From positions 248,001 through 312,000 of the forward strand of contig BDDD01000353.1 of NCBI GenBank assembly GCA_001972305.1: 64,000 nt of DNA. Reading direction: 5' to 3'. This DNA comes from Cephalotus follicularis. Its lineage: Eukaryota > Streptophyta > Magnoliopsida > Oxalidales > Cephalotaceae. The notes under the pieces are model-generated. The model was not told where the DNA came from. It searched no databases and saw nothing but the letters and a program-made list of their open reading frames with translations. Positions 24,708-36,798 of this stretch are shown here, piece by piece (within the stretch, counting starts at the first letter, position 1; the number at the start of each line of letters is the position of its first letter). The translations under genes were made by a program, and so were the position numbers.

Positions 24708-25012
24708 TTCACGCCAGAGTGTCGACGCTTTAGAACAAAGCGTCGACGTTCATGCATTATGCTTCGATGCTTGGGTCGATGCTTCCTTAAGCGTCGACGC
24801 TATCATCGAGTGAAGGCGTAGTATAAACGTCATAGGCGTGGACGTTTTAGCGCCTAAGCATCGACGCTTTTCTCAAAAGCGTCTACAGTTTAGCGCCTAA
24901 GCGTCAACGTTTTTCTCAAAGGCGTCAACGCTTTATGCGTCTTCGTGCTATTATGCAGTGGTATCGCGCGCAGACGTCGATGCTTTTCGCAAAGGCGTCG
25001 ACGCTTTTGCGA
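24708..25012. repeat. GTCGAC palindrome cluster in D leader
   Basis: More than ten degenerate copies of AAGCGTCGACGCTT with TTTTCTCAAAA-like spacers, just inside the 5' LTR. Confidence 0.85.
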
Positions 25013-25140
25013 CTACAAGGAATCTCAAATTTGCATCCCATGCTTCCGTCTCACAGATTAAACCCAAACCATTCAAGCATATCATCAACAAACATGTTTC
25101 TAACTATATATATGCATCAAATCTTTCTCTAATACCCTTT

Positions 25141-26911
25141 TGTTGGAACCTTATGGCGATTTAGGCAATAAAATATCTATATGCATAAAACTTCAAACAT
25201 ATATTATGTTATCATCTCATGAATATCAAGCCATATGGTTTGTTTCCAGGATCTTTTAAGCATATATATATAGTTAGATATAAATCAATAGGGAGGAGCA
25301 GGCGGAATTACTCACATGATTGGAGTGGCTCCTTCAATATTCCTATGTGTCTTCTTGCTTCCAAAAGCACAGCTACTTGTTGAACGTATTAAAAGGTTCT
25401 AGCTTCCAAGTATAGAAAGCCTCCAACGTATCCACACCAAGCTTCAATCTCCAACACTATTGCTTCGCAAGCAATCAACACTTGATTGTATGAGAGAGAG
25501 AAAGGGAGAGGCAGGTAGGGTTTTGCAAAAATAGAGCTAAAGTTTTTAATTGTGAATAGGGAGATGTGTTTATATATTAGTTGCTAGACTAATCCTGTTT
25601 AAACACAATCTCCTATTAAGCGAGCCCTTTATCTTAAAAGAAATTCTTTTCTTTTAAATTTCTTTCTTTCTTTAATATAATTAATCTCATTAATTATATT
25701 TATATATTTAATCTCATTAAATATATTTATATAATTAGAAAATAACATCCCAATTATTTTTCTCTCATCACGTGTTGAAAATATTAGCCCGTATTGTGTG
25801 TGACCCTATGAGTTCACTATTACGCTGGCCGTATGATTAATATTGTGACGCTCACAATTATTCAATTCAATATTTATTATCACATAAAAAATATTCTCTT
25901 GAATATATCGAATTAAAACTCTTTTAATTCTTTTTCTTCCAAAATTAATATATCGATTTAATCTCGGGCATCCTACTGGTCGACATCGACATCTAGAAAT
26001 GCATAACGACCCCCAGGTAATATGAATAATTTGTGAACCACTATTTACAGGTACATGCACGTATAGTCCTTCTATTGACAATGCTCTAATTAAATCTAGT
26101 GTACGGATTATGTCATACCCCAATAATTTAATCTTTAGCCCCGTGAATATCTTTCATTAGCCTAAATAATATTAGAGGTGCCCCTCTAATTTTCAACCAA
26201 TGATATCACACTCTTGACATCGTGGCTAGCCTGGCCAGGCGTTTAATCGCTAATGAAAATCATCCTGAGCATAATCTTCTTTTACTATAAGCAATGGATT
26301 CATTGTTGCCAGTTCACATGCCTCCATACATAAGTGTACTATGTCCAACTAATGCCTGTATACACTTCATAGAATATGTATTTAAGCATCATAAAAAAAT
26401 AGCACCCTATGCACAAGACATTCAGTGACGGCTCATGTCCAAGGACCACATGCACTGCTATAAAACTAGAATTCTGTCTGACATGTAAGTAAAACTCCAT
26501 ACAGATATTCTATCAACAGTTACCTTCAGTGAACTCATTAAATGAGCACCCATGTAGTTGTCATAGCATCATCCATGCGAGTGAGTGTGAGATCAATCAC
26601 CCTCTGCTTACCGATCTGACAGTACGTGCTGGTCTATCCTGATTGATCATGCCCTGAGTTTCAAACCTATGACCAGGAAAATTCGAAATAAAGTATACCA
26701 AGATTCAAACTCTTACATTATGATCTCATCATGAACTTGGTTCTTTAACTTTACTCCAGGACATTCATTCACAATTAACAAAGCCTGTATTAAAGAAACG
26801 AACTCATCGCCATTGATAAAACATAAAAATCTTTATTGAATCTACAAATCGTTTATACAAGACAAAGTAAATACAAGCTCGACACTGGCTCGCAGCACTT
26901 CATCTCTAATA
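25141..26911 (-). repeat. 5' LTR of D (1,771 bp)
   Basis: It runs from TGTTGGAACCTTATGG to CATCTCTAATA on the plus strand (TATTAGAGATG for TGTTAGAGATG at the element start). It matches D' 57833-59657, D2 9064-10769 and the truncated 3' LTR. On the minus strand it directly follows CTGAG and GTGAG, a splice-donor-like sequence of the gene it entered. Confidence 0.9.
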
Positions 26912-26916
26912 CTCAC

Positions 26917-27120
26917 CTCAGGAGTGTTTTCTCGAGAATAACCTTCACCATCTCTCCTACTCTTCTTATGCTTTTTGGAGGGAAAAGATGGTGGGTCATT
27001 GGCAATTCGCTTTCCATGAGCAATCGCTGCCCTTGCGGCCTCAGTAGCCTCAATAGAAGCAGCAGCAGTGGTGGCCTCCTTTGTGGCTCTCTTCTCCTTC
27101 ACCGCAGCAACCTTCTGAAG
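26917..27120 (-). pseudogene. Downstream exon-like part of the broken gene at 27.2-27.8 kb
   Basis: The minus strand encodes an Ala/Glu/Lys-rich helical segment (KEATTAAASIEATEAARAAI) followed by a basic stretch (FPSKKHKKSRRDGEG) that could be a nuclear localisation signal. It ends CCTGAG followed by GTGAGTA at 26916, a good splice donor, directly against LTR D. It lies on the same strand as, and just after, the domain at 27203-27838. A TAA/TAG-containing joint of about 80 bases separates them, so it is either a separate exon or frame-shifted. No function beyond this can be given. Confidence 0.45.
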
Positions 27121-27202
27121 AGCTCTTTGCCTCTCCTCCTAGGAGGTAGCCCTGGCTGCTCCCAAGCAGCTGTCAAAACATCGATAGTAGGTTGCTAAGA
27201 TG

Positions 27203-27838
27203 CCATTACGTCACAGAACTAGAAGAACACAGTAAAAAATATAACAAGAAATAGAGATCGAAACAAAAATGAGGACGTATATGCAGAGGAAGAGAGGAAG
27301 GCTTAATACGGCTCTCCCCCTCGATAGCGGGCGAGGACACGGGTATTTTGAAAAGCCCCACCATTGCTGTCATCTCCGTCTCTAGGCACTTCACCAGGAA
27401 ACCAATGATTAAGCCCCAAGATTGAGCCTGAAGCATAGAAGGGTGAATCTGGTAGTGTCTCAAAATTCTTTCGGCAAATGGTGGAATAGCAAGCCTCAAG
27501 CGGTGCGACAGAACATCTTCAAATACCACAAAGAGGCTAGGTTTGCTCTCTGTGGCCGCCTTGGGATCTCAGGGAAGCGAGTATAGTAAGCTCCTCGGGA
27601 AGCAATATTTCTTGGCCAACTCCTTCACTTTTTTAGGGTGGAGCACACTCCTATCAAAGTGGGACTTAAAAACTTGGGCCCCGACCTTGTTAGAAGTGAC
27701 ATCTTGAGCGCCTGCAGAGGTGGCTTCCATGTTTTCCATGGTGCCAAGAGGACGCTCAGTGACAGTGACTTCTCCTACCGCATGGCACGCTTCCTCAGGA
27801 GTCCTGATATATCTGGAAGTTTGCTTAATTCTAGCCAT
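27203..27838 (-). pseudogene. Protein with putative gypsy-type-transposon domain (Transposase_28-like), one stop
   Basis: I take the ATG at 27838 (MARIKQTSRYIRTPEE). The earlier in-frame ATG at 28009 would add a hydrophobic run unlike the family. Residues 55-95 include FDRSVLHPKKVKELAKKYC. After a single TGA at about 27566, the same frame continues VVFEDVLSHRLRLAIPPFAE and HYQIHPSMLQAQSWGLIIGF. The pattern (a Pro-rich entry, RLxIPPF, then HPSxLQxxSW) resembles the plant 'putative gypsy type transposon' domain found in retroelement gag-like proteins and plant genes derived from them. Function in the cell is unknown. The first eight residues after Met resemble the histone H3 tail. It may be a domesticated gene or a gag; the internal stop argues for a pseudogene. 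Confidence 0.5.
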
Positions 27839-28390
27839 CTGGAGATTGGCAAAGAGGAGAGAGAGGGACAAAAATTTATAAGCCAGGAAAACCCCTAGAA
27901 ACACCCAAACATATTTGAGAGGCAAGCAAAAGAAAAATGGCTCACATGATTTCTTTGGTAACAAAGATTTGAAGAGATATTGGGTAAGCTGAAAGATTTT
28001 AGTGCACAAAAGCTTTGAAAGTTTGAGAAGCGCAAAGGAACTTTGTCAAGAAGAGAGAGCAATTTAAAGAACCCTAGATCGCGTTCAGACCTTTAGATCT
28101 CTGATGAATTAAACAGTTGAGATGAACCCGTCAATTTAGAAGCGAGATATGAAGAGGTTATGCACGGCAACTGAAAGGACATAAAACGGAAGCGACTTTT
28201 GCTCTGTCGCAACATAATTATACCAAATATGGGCCAGGTGAAAATGCCCAAATGGCTAAGCAGTCTTGGCCAAGCACCAAAGCCCTGTTCAAAGCCAAGC
28301 CATTAATAGTCTTCCATCTCTGCCAAGCCCAGAAAATGAAGACCAGGAGGGCATATGATATGGGAAAATTTCATCCCAAAATAAAGTTAC
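27839..28390 (-). other. Upstream region of the broken gene, target of element B
   Basis: No recognisable coding sequence. It holds the presumed 5' untranslated and promoter DNA of the minus-strand gene. The last five bases (GTTAC) precede LTR B and are nearly repeated (GCTAC) after it at 51909, so 51909 onward was once contiguous with this stretch. Confidence 0.5.
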
Positions 28391-30603
28391 TGTTAGATAG
28401 GATGACCCGACAAGCCATTGGATGGGCTTTTCATATTGTATATATCCATGTATATAAACAATCTTATTCCTGATATATGACACGTGATACTTTGTTTATA
28501 TTATTTATGGCAATATCACTTGTGTTTTATCATATAATTGAAGTAGTTTAATATTTCCCTACTTACACTTCTGATGCCCTGACATAAGGTTGGATGTCAA
28601 GCATGGAGGCAGTGAGATTGGCTACCTTATTTCTTATGTCGAAATTAGTTCCAAGTCATAGGTTCACTTTGTGGGCATTAGTGAACCAGACAGACTTGCG
28701 CGTATGTTGCCTGCTTTTGGAATTGGAGAATGGATTCTCCCACTACCATCTGTGTTGGGACACTAGGGCAAATACGAGGTGCTCGTTAGGAGAGTGTATA
28801 TTGAACTGGACCCGCGTAGGAGACACTATTTGGATAGTCGCTATTCCCGTGTCAGCAATGAATCCTATGTGTTGCGGTTGTGTATAAATGCTAGTCACTT
28901 AGCGAGTTTTTGAACTCGTATGATCCTTAGACCTGAGCGACTGCTCTATATTGTATGGAGACGGTTATACTTTGATCTCCACCTTACCCAGTTCTTACGC
29001 AGGGCTGGTAATTGGGTGGTCTTTGGGTATGATTGAATCTATACGAATGTAAGCGAGTGCGCAATAAGGAAATGTCACACCTGAGCGAAGGTGATCGGCT
29101 CTATCATGGTCTGATTGTACTGTGAACTAATGAAATCCTTGGCCAAGGTTTAAGTGGACTGGAAATTAGATTTTCGGAGAGTCTACCAAAGGTCCTAGTA
29201 ATGATCAGATATTTTAGGCATTGAGGTATTATCTAGGGTTGACACATATCCTTACCCTAGACCTCAATCGGGGCCAAGTATGATAAGGGATTATAGTACA
29301 CGCGAACCGACAATTTAGAAAGTCTCGCATTACGGCAGTGTGAAATATATTATGTGAAAATTAATTAGATTAATTTTACATATGGATAATATTGGATATT
29401 AGTCCGGGAGCATTTAAATATGCCTGGGACTATTTAGAATGGCTTAACCGAACCCTAGGAGCATTTCAGTAATTTATGAACACCACTGATTATAACCGAG
29501 ATTTTATAGGGTCCCTGCCCGATAATGATTAGTTCATAAATATGTTGGACATATTAAATCTTGGTGAAATTTATAAAATCAAATATCGGTTAGGTTGATT
29601 TTGTAAATTATGGAAACACATTTGCTTGATCTTACTTAATCAATACTCAAAGCGATATGTGACATCATTAAAATGAGTTGGACTCATTTGAATAAAAGTT
29701 AGACTCATTTTGTTTAACCAGCCTTCAAAGCGTCGACGCCTTTTGGAAAAGCGTCGACGCTTAAGCCACGTCTAAGCGTCAATGCCTTATGGAAAGGCAT
29801 CGACGCTTACCCATCTAAGAGTCAGCGCTTATAGAAAAGCTTTGATGCTTAGAACGACAACATGGGTGCCAGATGTGGGCGTGCAACATGCGCGATTCTC
29901 TCTCTCACTGACAACGTGTTTTCTCCTGTCTGAGTTTAATGGGAGCACGTTGGGATCATGATTTGAGGATTCCTTAGAGGAAGGAGCATGATCACCACTT
30001 AGAAGAGTGAGTATGATCACCACTTGGTAGAAAACATGCAACGTGAGAGAGAGAATTGGGAGCTGGCATGAAACCAGAAAAAAGAATAAGCCATATAGAC
30101 TTTTGATCAGTTTTTGCTAGGAAATTTTCTGAGCACACTTAGAGTGATTTCCTTTCATGGTTTTCTTCACCAAGTTGGTTGCTTATCTAGGATGGATTGT
30201 CATTAACTATCCTAGTTAAACCCAATCTTCTCTTGGTGAGTTTTGTGAGAGAGAGTGTGGAAAACCAGAGGGCTATTTTTCTACGAGTTGGACGCTGAGG
30301 AGAACGTAGAGGGAGTCTTCGCAAGCTTGAAGAGGCAAAGACGAAGGAGCCATCATCGAACGGTAAACTCCTTCTCTCTCTCTTTGTTTCCATGATAGTG
30401 TATCACATTTGCATGTATAGGTGATACCAATTCAACTATGTCTATGTTGTGGTGTTCCTTGTGACCTGCATTGCTAAATTGGACCTGTTTGTGGGTGTTT
30501 GAAATTTGTTTTTTCCGCTGTCATGTTATAGAAAATTTTTTATTGTACCTTGTTACACCCCATGGTCCAATTCGGCTCCGGGAATGTTCTACCATTCCCA
30601 ACA
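28391..30603 (+). repeat. 5' LTR of B (2,213 bp)
   Basis: TGTTAGATAGGATGACCC to CATTCCCAACA. It is followed by the primer site. A cluster of AAGCGTCGACGCTT-type palindromes lies at 29722-29860. Short frames inside are not genes. Confidence 0.93.
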
Positions 30604-30604
30604 G

Positions 30605-30617
30605 TGGTATCAAAGTC
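30605..30617 (+). other. Primer binding site of B
   Basis: TGGTATCAAAGTC starts one base after the LTR end and resembles the initiator tRNA-Met site TGGTATCAGAGC. Confidence 0.85.
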
Positions 30618-31631
30618 AACCACGTCATTCATAGTTGAATTAGGTTGCCTAAGATAATGGCGAATTGAAGGTTTAATAAGTTGTTGTGTTTGTATGGTTA
30701 AACTCATCCTATAGTGCTACAGTATGATTTGGTTGAAATGTAAATGGATTGCATAGTGCATTTGATATGGACTTGTTTTGGAAACATGTATACTACAGTT
30801 TAAGGTATCCTAATGTTTGCATGAATGTAGATAATTAGATAGCCTAAGTCCAATCTCTGAAAATTGCTATTTTCTGGCATTGTGTCGACCAACAGCAGGT
30901 ATAAGCATCAACGCTTATGGTTAAAGCGTCGACATTTATACAAAAGAATTGTATTTTAGCGATGTTGGCTGAGTTAAGCGTTGACGGTTTATTATAAACT
31001 TTCGACGCTTAGTGCCTATACGTCGATGCTTTGTTTTAAGCGTCGACGCCATTGTTAAAGTGTTGGCAAACTATCGACACTTACCCATGCACTGTAAGAA
31101 ACGTTGAGCATTGACGGTTTCTGGGAAACTGTCGACGCTTATGCATAGATCATCGACGCCTTTGGAAAGCGTCGACACCTAAAACAAGAAATCATGCTAT
31201 TGCTAAAATTTGGAATTTTTGCATTAAGACACTTAAAGGATAATTAATCATTACTTGATTTAGTGGGGGTTTAATCTATAAACAACCTTTGATATTAAAT
31301 TTTATGATTGGTTATTATAAAAGGCATTAGTGTATTGTTTTGAAGTAATATTAGATATGTACTTTAATACTCTTATGCACAATGGATGGCCTAGAAGGAC
31401 AAGACCTAGTTTTGGTTTTTATTTTGTGGATGATTTAATTTATCTTATATTCAATGGTCTGTAATTCGGTGCCTGCGTACACCAATTTTATTTTATTTAT
31501 CTCTTATGTAATTTCTCCTTGAAATTTTGTATGTAATTTTTATTTTCAAATGTAATGTTCTTTTAGTAAATGAAGACTTTGCAAGGAGAGATGGAGGAGA
31601 GGAGACAAGAAGTACAAGACTTTTGAAGGCC
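30618..31631 (+). other. B leader, first part, with palindrome cluster
   Basis: No coding signal. GTCGAC-type palindromes cluster at 30890-31190. The leader is interrupted at 31637 by element C and resumes at 43682. Confidence 0.8.
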
Positions 31632-31636
31632 ATGAA
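31632..31636. other. Target site duplication ATGAA (left) of element C
   Basis: ATGAA here and again at 43682-43686 flank element C exactly. Confidence 0.95.
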
Positions 31637-34152
31637 TGTTGGAACCCAGGAGGGGTCCCGGTCGATTTTGGGTCTAGGATGCAAGTGTGTATAATTTTAA
31701 TTTTTCAAAAACAACAAGACTCGCAAGTCTAGGTTCACAATTACATCTTACTACCAAAATCTATTAGCCTAGAATCTCCGTTTAATATTCAAACGAACTA
31801 AACATAAAGTCAAGCATACATCCACTTAACCGAAACCAATTCGGTAAACATAAAACACAGCAGAAAAATATAAAAAGAAATCATACCAACGTTGGCAGCT
31901 CCATCACTTTGCCGCTACACGCTTGCCGAAGCAACTGCCGGTCACCGGCTCCACTGCCGGTTTCCGACCAGTCCACGAAAACTTCAACCAAGACACTAAC
32001 GGACTCCAAAAAATCTGCTCAGCTCACTGGTGGTGGAGACATGGCCGGAAGCGCCCTGGAACGGCGGCGGTGGATCATCCAGTGGCAGAGACAAGGCGGG
32101 TCAACCCGACCCGGCGAAAACCAGGTCGCCGTGACTCCGGACAGCCATCACCAGAGGCCAAAACTTGCGATCTACACAACCACGGCCAAGAATAGCCGTG
32201 AATCGCCATGGAAATGGGCGATCACGGCGAACAGCCACGGCGGGTCGACCCGTCCCGGCAAAAACGAGGTCGCCGGGACTTCGGACCGCCACCACCAGCC
32301 ATGAAATCTTGCGATCTACACAGCTGGACCGAAGACCAGCCGTGAATCGACGTGGAACGCCGACACACGATGAACAGCGCTCCAAGTCGACAGGGTCATC
32401 CCGAAGCGCAAAGACCGGCCAAACAACGGCCGGTCACACCTAGTCTAGGGCCGAAATAGGTAGAGCCGAGGCGGCTCCACCTACCGAGACCACCGGCGAT
32501 GACACCCACGGTGTCGACTTCTCTGGTTGGTACCCCGGCCACCGACACCCACGGTGTCGACTTCTCCGACCGGTAGCGCGCCTGGAGCGTTGGCGCAAGC
32601 ATCGGTGCGTTTTCTCTCGTGTGTGGCATGTCGGGTACGCCCCATGAAGAAAGAAAAATGAAGACTTAATTAAATTATAAGTCATTTTTCTTATTTTTGT
32701 TATTTCTCTTTCAATTTTATTTTAAACAAAACAAAATTTTTCTCTCGGTTTGAATTATGTGCACCCCGCACAAACGTATGATAAACATACTCCCACTGTG
32801 GTATCTCTTGATATATCAATTTGACAATACGGTGGTAAATTTAAATTAATAAATAAACAACTAATGACAAATTAATATATACTAGTCAAAAAAACTAGAT
32901 TTCCCGCCAAGCTAGCATGTGTGTAGCATGTATCGCTTTTCCAATAATCAGGTGGGACCCGAAAGCCCAGTTTGAATCCGGTACGACTATAAATTTCCCA
33001 GAACATCCCATGAGTTCTGGTACGACTATCCCACTAGTCCCCGACTATTAAAATAGCCCCGGTGTGAATCCCATCACCCCCCCGAATCCGTAGAATCAAC
33101 TACGTCTATAAGTCGACATCCGGTAAACCAGTACTTTATCCAGTCAACGGCATATGTGTCATGTATCCTACGTCATACTTGGCTCCGACCGCGATCTAGG
33201 GTTCGAAATAATGTCACCCTTAGGTAAAGTCGCGATAACTATAAATTTACATACGCATTGAGACTTTCGGCAAACATCCCCGGAAACTCCGTTTCCAGTC
33301 TGCCTATACCTGATCAGGGTTTTATAAGTCTCAACGAACATAAATAATATAGAGACGATCACCCTTCATACGGGTGTGACGATCCCCTATTGCAAACTCG
33401 CCCATACATCTTAATGAAGCTCCCACAAGGCCCAAAGACAACCCTTTTTCCAGCACGTGGCTAGTGCTGGGGAAGGCGGAAATCAAAGCCAAGCAGTTAC
33501 AACACAATGCATGCCAGCCGCTCAGGTCTGAGGACACAATGTAGTCCACGAACGGTCTACTAGTCACCATAGACTATACACTACCGAGACTAAGAATCCT
33601 ATTGACATATGTATGACTTTCCAAATAGGTTTCCTAAGGTGGGTCTATTCAGTCTCATGATCCTTAGCATGAACCCCGCAATATGCTTTAGGATAAATCC
33701 AAATGGTAACGAGATGGTCCATCCTCCACATACCCCAAGACAAGCATAATACGACAAGTCTTTGCGGTTCATCTATTGCCCTAAGAAAGTGAACCTATGA
33801 CTTGGAACGTTCTATCAGAAGGGAGTAAGGATCTCATTCTCATAACCTCTCAGGCATGAGATCCAACCCCTCGAATGACAGGGCACTATATGTGTACTCG
33901 GATGACATGGTGATCACCCGATCCATTTAAGATGGTTTGGGATATACATATAGCGGGTTGCCATTGTTGATTGAATATGCACTGTTAAACATAAAAAGGA
34001 ATTCAGATTGTATAAATAGAGAGTGTAATATATACGCATGCAGCCGTCCCGCGGCTTAAAGAGATATCTCCAGTTAAGGAGTGCATCTCATACATACATA
34101 TATATTTCTGCAGAGCCACCTCGTGGCATGCAGGGACACCCCTACTCTAAAA
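31637..34152 (-). repeat. 3' LTR of C (2,516 bp)
   Basis: TGTTGGAACCC to CTACTCTAAAA on the plus strand. It contains a GC-rich block (31900-32640) open in several frames on both strands, which reflects composition rather than genes. Two ACCCACGGTGTCGACTTCTC units occur in it. Confidence 0.93.
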
Positions 34153-34167
34153 ATCTCCCACTTGGCC
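34153..34167 (-). other. Polypurine tract of C
   Basis: The minus strand reads GGCCAAGTGGGAGAT directly before the 3' LTR, close to the tract of B (AAGTGGGAGAT at 49689-49699). Confidence 0.85.
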
Positions 34168-35026
34168 CTCAAGTCACGAAGACCTTTAGCCTAAGCCAAT
34201 CGCACTTCCGCTGTTGCTCAAGTACTACTAATGCTCATGGCATTGGTCAGTGGGTCTACCAAAATTTGCTATCGGCGCAAATCTCTCTATGATAATGTTT
34301 CCTCTATATACAATCTCATGAATCATATAATATAATGATACCGTTGCTTAAGTTTAGAGCGGTAATGAGACTGGGTTCCATAGCCTGTGCAAAGGCCCCC
34401 CATCGTCGTCACTCTACACAACTGGATGAACGATAGATGGAACTACATAAAGTTCCACAATGAACTTCCGCTACCAAACAGCAACTTTTCGGTATCATAG
34501 GTTATAACATACTCTTATTGCATGGTTAAGTCAACAGTATCCCACTGTTGTAGACTCTTCCAACTCACACAGCACCTTCGTTCAGGACACTCACATATCC
34601 TGATACGATGTTGTGATCATATAGATCACAGATGAAATCAAAGTTTACAAAACTCTTATTCAATTCACTGTCTTCTCCAGATGTCAAGAAGAAATCATCA
34701 GTCATTCTCAGATCTCTTTGACAATTCCCAGTGCTTCTCACAGGGATTGAACTGATAATCGACTAGCCAGACCCTTAGGCTTGTACGATGTCAGGCCCTA
34801 GTACAAAGTATGATATTGCGTGATGTAGCCTTTAGCCGAAGCTTAAGGTAACTGACTCATACAACACTTTCCTCTGACGTCTCTTTCAACATCCTCTTGG
34901 AAAGATGAATTCCTTGGCTAATTGGCAGTAAGCCAAACGTGAAATTCAGAAGTTCATACTATATCAGCACCCTGCTGATTTACTGGCTTTGGGAAAGTCC
35001 AAACAACCTACTTGATCTACTCTTAA
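34168..35026 (-). pseudogene. C reverse transcriptase end and RNase H, heavily decayed
   Basis: Scattered minus-strand frames recall the copia order: a GLSQS-like start near 35010, a CTRP-like segment near 34800, NPCEKHWE near 34730, DLYDHNIVSGYVSVLNEGAV near 34600 and a trace of ADPLTKAM near 34240. Stops and shifts occur every 20-40 codons. RNase H would remove template RNA. The upstream part of reverse transcriptase lies beyond the solo LTR, from 36799. Confidence 0.7.
35022..35026. other. Target site duplication CTTAA (left) of solo LTR
   Basis: CTTAA here and at 36794-36798 flank the solo LTR exactly. Confidence 0.95.
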
Positions 35027-36793
35027 TGTAACGCCCGTGATTTTCATGTAATGTAATTTCACAATGTAATTGTACCTTATTTGTGAAATTAATAAAATGA
35101 TGATGTTTCCCAAATTATGGTGATGTTGATCTTAATCAATTATATACTTAGAAGTGTGATTACTTGGTAATTATACTGGAGGCAGTCGACTGGTATGGAG
35201 GACCAGCCGACTGGATGGTTGCATATGGGGGCAGTCGACTGGTAGGATGAACCAGTCGACTGGCCAACTGTCGTGACACTTGGCAACAGACTGCCAGGCG
35301 AACAGCCGACTACCAGGAAAGGCAGTCGACTGGATCATGCTCTATTTATTGCATGTGATAGAAATCACATGTTACAACTGACATTGGAAGAAGGTGCCAT
35401 CTGCGCCTCATGAAGCCGGAAGAATGGAAGGAAAAGACACCTGTGAATCATGCAAGACTTCATGGGGAAGAGAAATTGGCTTTGTGTGTGTGTGCATACA
35501 TGTGAGTGGGACTGGTTGGACTGCTGTTTGCCTAAAATGATGCGAAACGATCCCGATTCCTATTAGGATGCATTTGAGCATTTGTATGCATTGCATATGT
35601 ACTATTTTACTGCCTGTTTGTACTGCTTGTACTCGAATTATGATTTCTAATGTGTTATTACTTTAGAAATGCATATGTGAATTGAAACTACTAGTTTGAG
35701 TACAAAACGAATATTGATGTCATATTTTCAAATATCTTTGGAAAACGATTACCACTACTGTACTGTTTAAAAGTATTTTCTACTGAAAATGCCTATTTTC
35801 AAATGTTGTCACTTTTGGAAACATTTTGGAAAACAACTGCCTGTTGTGGATCTAAACGATCACTACTGTCCTGTTTACTGTACTGCTACTGCTTGAATTC
35901 ACTATTTTCTCTATGAATTGTGTTTGTGCTTGAGCCACTAGTTGCATGGCGAAGGCTGCCAGCGCCGGCTAGTGGTAGGGTTGACCTAGGGCCCAGGAGC
36001 ATGGCTAGGTAACTCACTGTACTGGTGCCTCACTCGGTTGCCTGGAGTAGGGACCGGAGTGGGAGTGTAGCGTGGGGCCAGGAGTTGGCGGCTCTACACA
36101 TACTGCCTATTGTTGTGGTCCTATGTGGACATCCTGTACTGCCTGTTGGTCCTTCTCGGACATTACTGTGTTTGTTGATGTAGCCCTGGCCGGGTTACTA
36201 CTGTACTGTTTCTGCATACATATATTTTCTTATATGTGTACCACTGATATTTACCGTACTGTTAAATATATATATTTTCGTATATATATAAGCTGGAATT
36301 TCTACTGCACTGCATCATTCATGCATTCATATCATGACATGCATTTAATTTTAATCCCGAACTGCTTTTATGACTTAGCCGAGTGAGGACAAAGGCTAAC
36401 CCCCTACTTTACAGATTGATGCAGTGGACCGGTTCGATTGGCCTGGACGAAGAGCAAGTTTTATATTGTTCTTAGTCTTATTTCTCATATTATGTAATAA
36501 ACTGAATTGGTAAAGAATTTCTGATGTACCGTTTTTACGGATGTAATTTGTGATGGGATTTAAATCTTGTACTGTGATTCACGCTCCGTTTATGGGCAAT
36601 TAACGATGATGGGTTTGTATTGAGTAGCGCGTAGTATGGGATGCACGCTACGGGTTACAGCTTATGAATATTATGCTTCCGCAACAGACATCATATTAAA
36701 GTTTTAAATTTTTATGGATTTTACATGAGCTGTATTTGATGTGTTAATTGCCTTTACTGCTTATATGTCGTTCTCTTAAAACGAGGTGTGACA
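35027..36793 (+). repeat. Solo gypsy LTR related to LTR A, inserted in C
   Basis: Starts TGTAACGCCC and ends GTGTGACA, with a perfect CTTAA duplication and no internal region: the product of recombination between two LTRs. It shares with LTR A the termini, CAGTCGACTG palindromes (35180-35340) and segments such as GCCGAGTGAGGACAAAGGCT near 36380, but is about 700 bp shorter. Confidence 0.93.
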
Positions 36794-36798
36794 CTTAA

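Larger units (their letters stand above)
23417..25140 (-). other. 5' leader of D
   Basis: Untranslated region between LTR and gag. From the gag side it holds a four-hairpin array (23589-23905), an ATT microsatellite (24010-24089), a perfect 13-bp hairpin (24243-24271), a conserved open frame on the opposite strand (24228-24560) and a palindrome cluster (24708-25012). The decayed primer site (minus strand GGGTATTAGAGA) lies near 25124-25138. Confidence 0.8.
18577..26911 (-). mobile_element. Ty1/copia element D, minus strand, near full length
   Basis: On the minus strand the order is 5' LTR (25141-26911), leader, gag, protease, integrase, reverse transcriptase, RNase H, 3' LTR (18577-19512, truncated). 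This order (integrase before reverse transcriptase) defines Ty1/copia. Domains carry single stops and short deletions rather than wholesale decay. The element sits in an intron-like position of the gene at 26917-27838. D' (57833 on) is a second member of the family in the opposite orientation. Confidence 0.92.

Noticed and set aside
31909..32443. Overlapping open frames of 80-130 codons on both strands in LTR C
   Set aside because: They coincide with a GC-rich block, are open in several frames at once and are not kept as a single product in the second LTR (41323-42214). I treat them as composition effects.
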